A stretch of DNA of 64,000 nt from Arthrobacter sp. RIT-PI-e (lineage in GTDB: Bacteria; Actinomycetota; Actinomycetes; Actinomycetales; Micrococcaceae). The notes beneath the pieces were generated by a model. The model made no database searches, was not told the DNA's origin, and saw nothing but the letters and a program-made list of their open reading frames with translations. The stretch lies in NCBI RefSeq assembly GCF_001187915.1, contig NZ_LGIU01000042.1, forward strand, positions 1 to 64,000. The letters are read 5' to 3'. Numbering within the stretch: position 1 is the first letter of the stretch; each line of letters starts with the position of its first letter. Positions 62,307 to 64,000 of the stretch are shown in pieces. A program made the translations under genes and the position numbers.

Positions 62307-63095
62307 TCATTCCCATCGGGCGGTGCCCGGGTCCACACCGTGGTTTCGGGCGTTCGCTTCGATGGCCAGCTGCAGCCACACGGCCAGGCCCGGCGCAGCC
62401 TGCTCGTAGTAGGCACGGAACCCGGGCTCGGTCACGTAGCTGCGCGCGAGGACCACCTGCATGGAGTGGGTGCAATGGAAGTACTCGCTCATCGCCACCC
62501 GGTGCTGCTCGGCCACCGCTCCGGCCTCCGTACTGCCCGGGAGAACTCCGGCGCGCAACGCTTCGGCGGCGGCGTCCGTCGATTCCTGCAGCGAGACCGA
62601 GACGGCGTGCCAGTCGGCCTCGGTGCGGGCGGCGGAGCGCTCCGCGTACTGCGCCCACTGCACCGATTCGCCCCACAGCTCGCGCGCCTGCCCGGGCCAG
62701 TCAGGATCCCACTGCGCGCCGAAGACCCGGGGCTGCTCGGGTACGGGGACGAGGACACCGTGCTCCTCGGCGGCGAGCAACCGCTCCACGGCCCGGTCCA
62801 CATCCTGGAGGCGCAGGATCCTCTCCGCCAGCTCCACCCGCCGGGACTCGAGCTCGGCTCGGCGTTGCGCGGACCCGGCGTCGAGCAGTCCGGGGATCCG
62901 CTGCAGCGGCACCCCCAGATCCCGGAACAGCACCACCCGCTGCAGACGGGCCACGTCGGCCTCCGAGTACATCCGGTATCCATTGCTCGTACGCCCCGAC
63001 GGAACAGCAACACCGCATCGGTGCCAGTGGTGCAGGGTCCGCACGCTCACCCCCAATGACCGGGCGACCGCACCGACACCCTCGAACCCGTTCAC
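62307..63095 (-). CDS. MerR-family regulator with TipAS antibiotic-recognition domain
   Basis: GTG 63095 is preferred for GAGGAG three bases upstream. The N-terminal MerR HTH reads VGAVARSLGVSVRTLHHWHRCGVAVPSGR and YRMYSEADVARLQRVVLFRDLGVPLQRI. The helical linker leads to a TipAS-like domain (FHCTHSMQVVLARSYVTEPGFRAYYEQAAPGLAVWLQLAI). TipA-type proteins bind thiopeptides or other amphipathic drugs and activate their own promoter. The 262-residue length fits the full-length form. Confidence 0.9.
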   Translation of the reverse strand: MNGFEGVGAVARSLGVSVRTLHHWHRCGVAVPSGRTSNGYRMYSEADVARLQRVVLFRDLGVPLQRIPGLLDAGSAQRRAELESRRVELAERILRLQDVDRAVERLLAAEEHGVLVPVPEQPRVFGAQWDPDWPGQARELWGESVQWAQYAERSAARTEADWHAVSVSLQESTDAAAEALRAGVLPGSTEAGAVAEQHRVAMSEYFHCTHSMQVVLARSYVTEPGFRAYYEQAAPGLAVWLQLAIEANARNHGVDPGTARWE

Positions 63096-63139
63096 GCTCT
63101 CCTCACTGCTCCGGGAGATTCGACCCGGGCTCGACGCCG

Positions 63140-63493
63140 TCACCGACGGGTGAGATTGCCCGGCTCGGGTACCGGAAGCTCGATGATCGTCCCGTAGTCC
63201 TGTTCCCATCCGTAATCCACACTCTTCACCCGCAACACCTCCGGGCTCGCCTCCACGATCTGCACGTTGATCGGCTCCTCACGGTCGGCGATGGACAATA
63301 CCCAGGTGTCCGCCAGGTAGCTCAGACCGATGCTTTCCAGCACCTGGGACGCGTCGTACTCATCGGCAGCCTCGCCGAGCCGGTACCCGAATACCGTGAC
63401 CGGGACGAACGTCCCACCCTCCGCCACGAGGTACCCGAGCAGCTCGCCGTCGTCCTCCCGGTGGTACGGCACCCACGATGAAGAGATCATCAC
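63140..63493 (-). CDS. Hypothetical small soluble protein
   Basis: The 117 residues begin SSWVPYHREDDGELLGYLVAE and end in a Pro/Asn/Arg tail, with a mixed alpha/beta pattern and no membrane helix. The start HREDDGELLGYL pattern occurs in uncharacterised actinobacterial proteins of this size; no function is known. ATG 63493 or 63490 may be used. Confidence 0.65.
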   Translation of the reverse strand: MMISSSWVPYHREDDGELLGYLVAEGGTFVPVTVFGYRLGEAADEYDASQVLESIGLSYLADTWVLSIADREEPINVQIVEASPEVLRVKSVDYGWEQDYGTIIELPVPEPGNLTRR

Positions 63494-63531
63494 CCGATCC
63501 TACTGACGCCTCATCCTGTCAGTCTCGCCGA

Positions 63532-64000
63532 TCAGTCCTGCTGGGCCTCCGTGCGGGGCTCGCTCACCGCGACCCTCGACTGCCTGAGGCGCTTCCTGAC
63601 CCGCAGGAGCACGAAACCGAGGACGACGAGCCCGATGATGACGACGACGACGTTGGAGATCAGACCGCTCCAGTTCTCGAGGATCGACTTGATGGCCGGC
63701 CCGAAGGCGACGCCGAGCCCGATCCAGATCCCGTTCCACACGGCGGAGCCGACGAAGGTGTAGAGGCTGAACTTCCAGACCGCCATGCGCTCGATCCCCG
63801 CGGGGATCGAGATGAACGAGCGGACCAGCGGCACGCACCGGCCGAACAACACCGCCGCAGCACCCCATCTCGCGAAGAACGTCTCGGCGCGGTCGAAGTC
63901 GTCGTGGTCGAGCAACGGGATGCGCCCGACGATGCGCCTCGTACGATCACGGCCCACCGCAGCTCCGATGGCGTACCAGATCAGCCCGCCGATCAGTGCG
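63532..64000 (-). CDS. DedA family membrane protein (5' end outside window)
   Basis: The open frame runs through the right window edge, so the N-terminus is missing. The visible part has the DedA core: LIGGLIWYAIGAAVGRDRTR, the re-entrant FARWGAAAVLFGRCVPLVRSF, IPAGIERMAVWKF, and FVGSAVWNGIWIGLGVAFG, then a last helix and a polar tail. DedA proteins are lipid-carrier flippases (undecaprenyl phosphate or phosphatidylethanolamine) needed for envelope stress resistance. Confidence 0.88.
   Translation of the reverse strand, partial: ALIGGLIWYAIGAAVGRDRTRRIVGRIPLLDHDDFDRAETFFARWGAAAVLFGRCVPLVRSFISIPAGIERMAVWKFSLYTFVGSAVWNGIWIGLGVAFGPAIKSILENWSGLISNVVVVIIGLVVLGFVLLRVRKRLRQSRVAVSEPRTEAQQD

Overview
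This GC-rich, high-coding-density window reads as part of an actinobacterial chromosome, most likely a Micrococcaceae/Arthrobacter-type member of the Micrococcales. The basis is a glmU-prs pair beside tRNA-Gln, a cslA/glxA-type operon, LAxTG sorting signals, DUF4012 and TipAS-type MerR proteins. The species assignment is inference.

Layout. (1) 1-9.9 kb: a GH6 glycanase converges on a seven-gene minus-strand operon: GtrA, copper-radical oxidase (GlxA type), excalibur protein, cellulose-synthase-like GT2, GT39-like glycosyltransferase, GH26-like hydrolase and PIG-L deacetylase. Most junctions are ATGA or longer overlaps. This resembles the Streptomyces cslA-glxA-cslZ beta-glucan locus with extra modifying enzymes. 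(2) 9.9-13 kb: a truncated VanZ gene, an empty stretch and a decayed ISL3 element. (3) 13-33.3 kb: a Wzx/Wzy-type exopolysaccharide locus (flippase, polymerase, acyltransferase, low-Mr tyrosine phosphatase, UDP-glucose dehydrogenase, three glycosyltransferases, pyruvyl transferase, BY-kinase, initiating sugar transferase, DUF4012). It is interrupted by IS481, IS256, IS3 and ISL3 remnants, and its middle is clearly AT-richer than the flanks. (4) 33.6-34.9 kb: an LAxTG surface protein and a broken paralogue. (5) 35-43.4 kb: two overlapping giant LuxR (LAL) regulators, prs, glmU, tRNA-Gln. (6) 43.8-54.5 kb: a surface-structure and signalling region. It holds a coiled-coil secreted protein followed by a sortase, a SipW signal peptidase with two SipW-type substrates and an LAxTG protein in one overlapping operon, a third SipW-type protein divergent from it, two paralogous GAF proteins, an ANTAR protein and a NarL-type regulator whose phosphoacceptor Asp is Glu. 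(7) 54.7-64 kb: small membrane proteins, an Xre regulator, an MFS transporter, a MarR-like operon with a paired palindromic operator, two CPBP-family proteins (one lacking the catalytic residues), a DUF2268 protease with a TipAS MerR regulator, and a DedA protein cut by the window edge.

Taken together, the window is mostly about building the cell surface: two polysaccharide systems, sortase-linked proteins and a possible TasA/CalY-like fibre system, with local regulators. Start sites were chosen from Shine-Dalgarno spacing and gene overlap. Functions come from recognised motifs and family resemblance; no database search was run.
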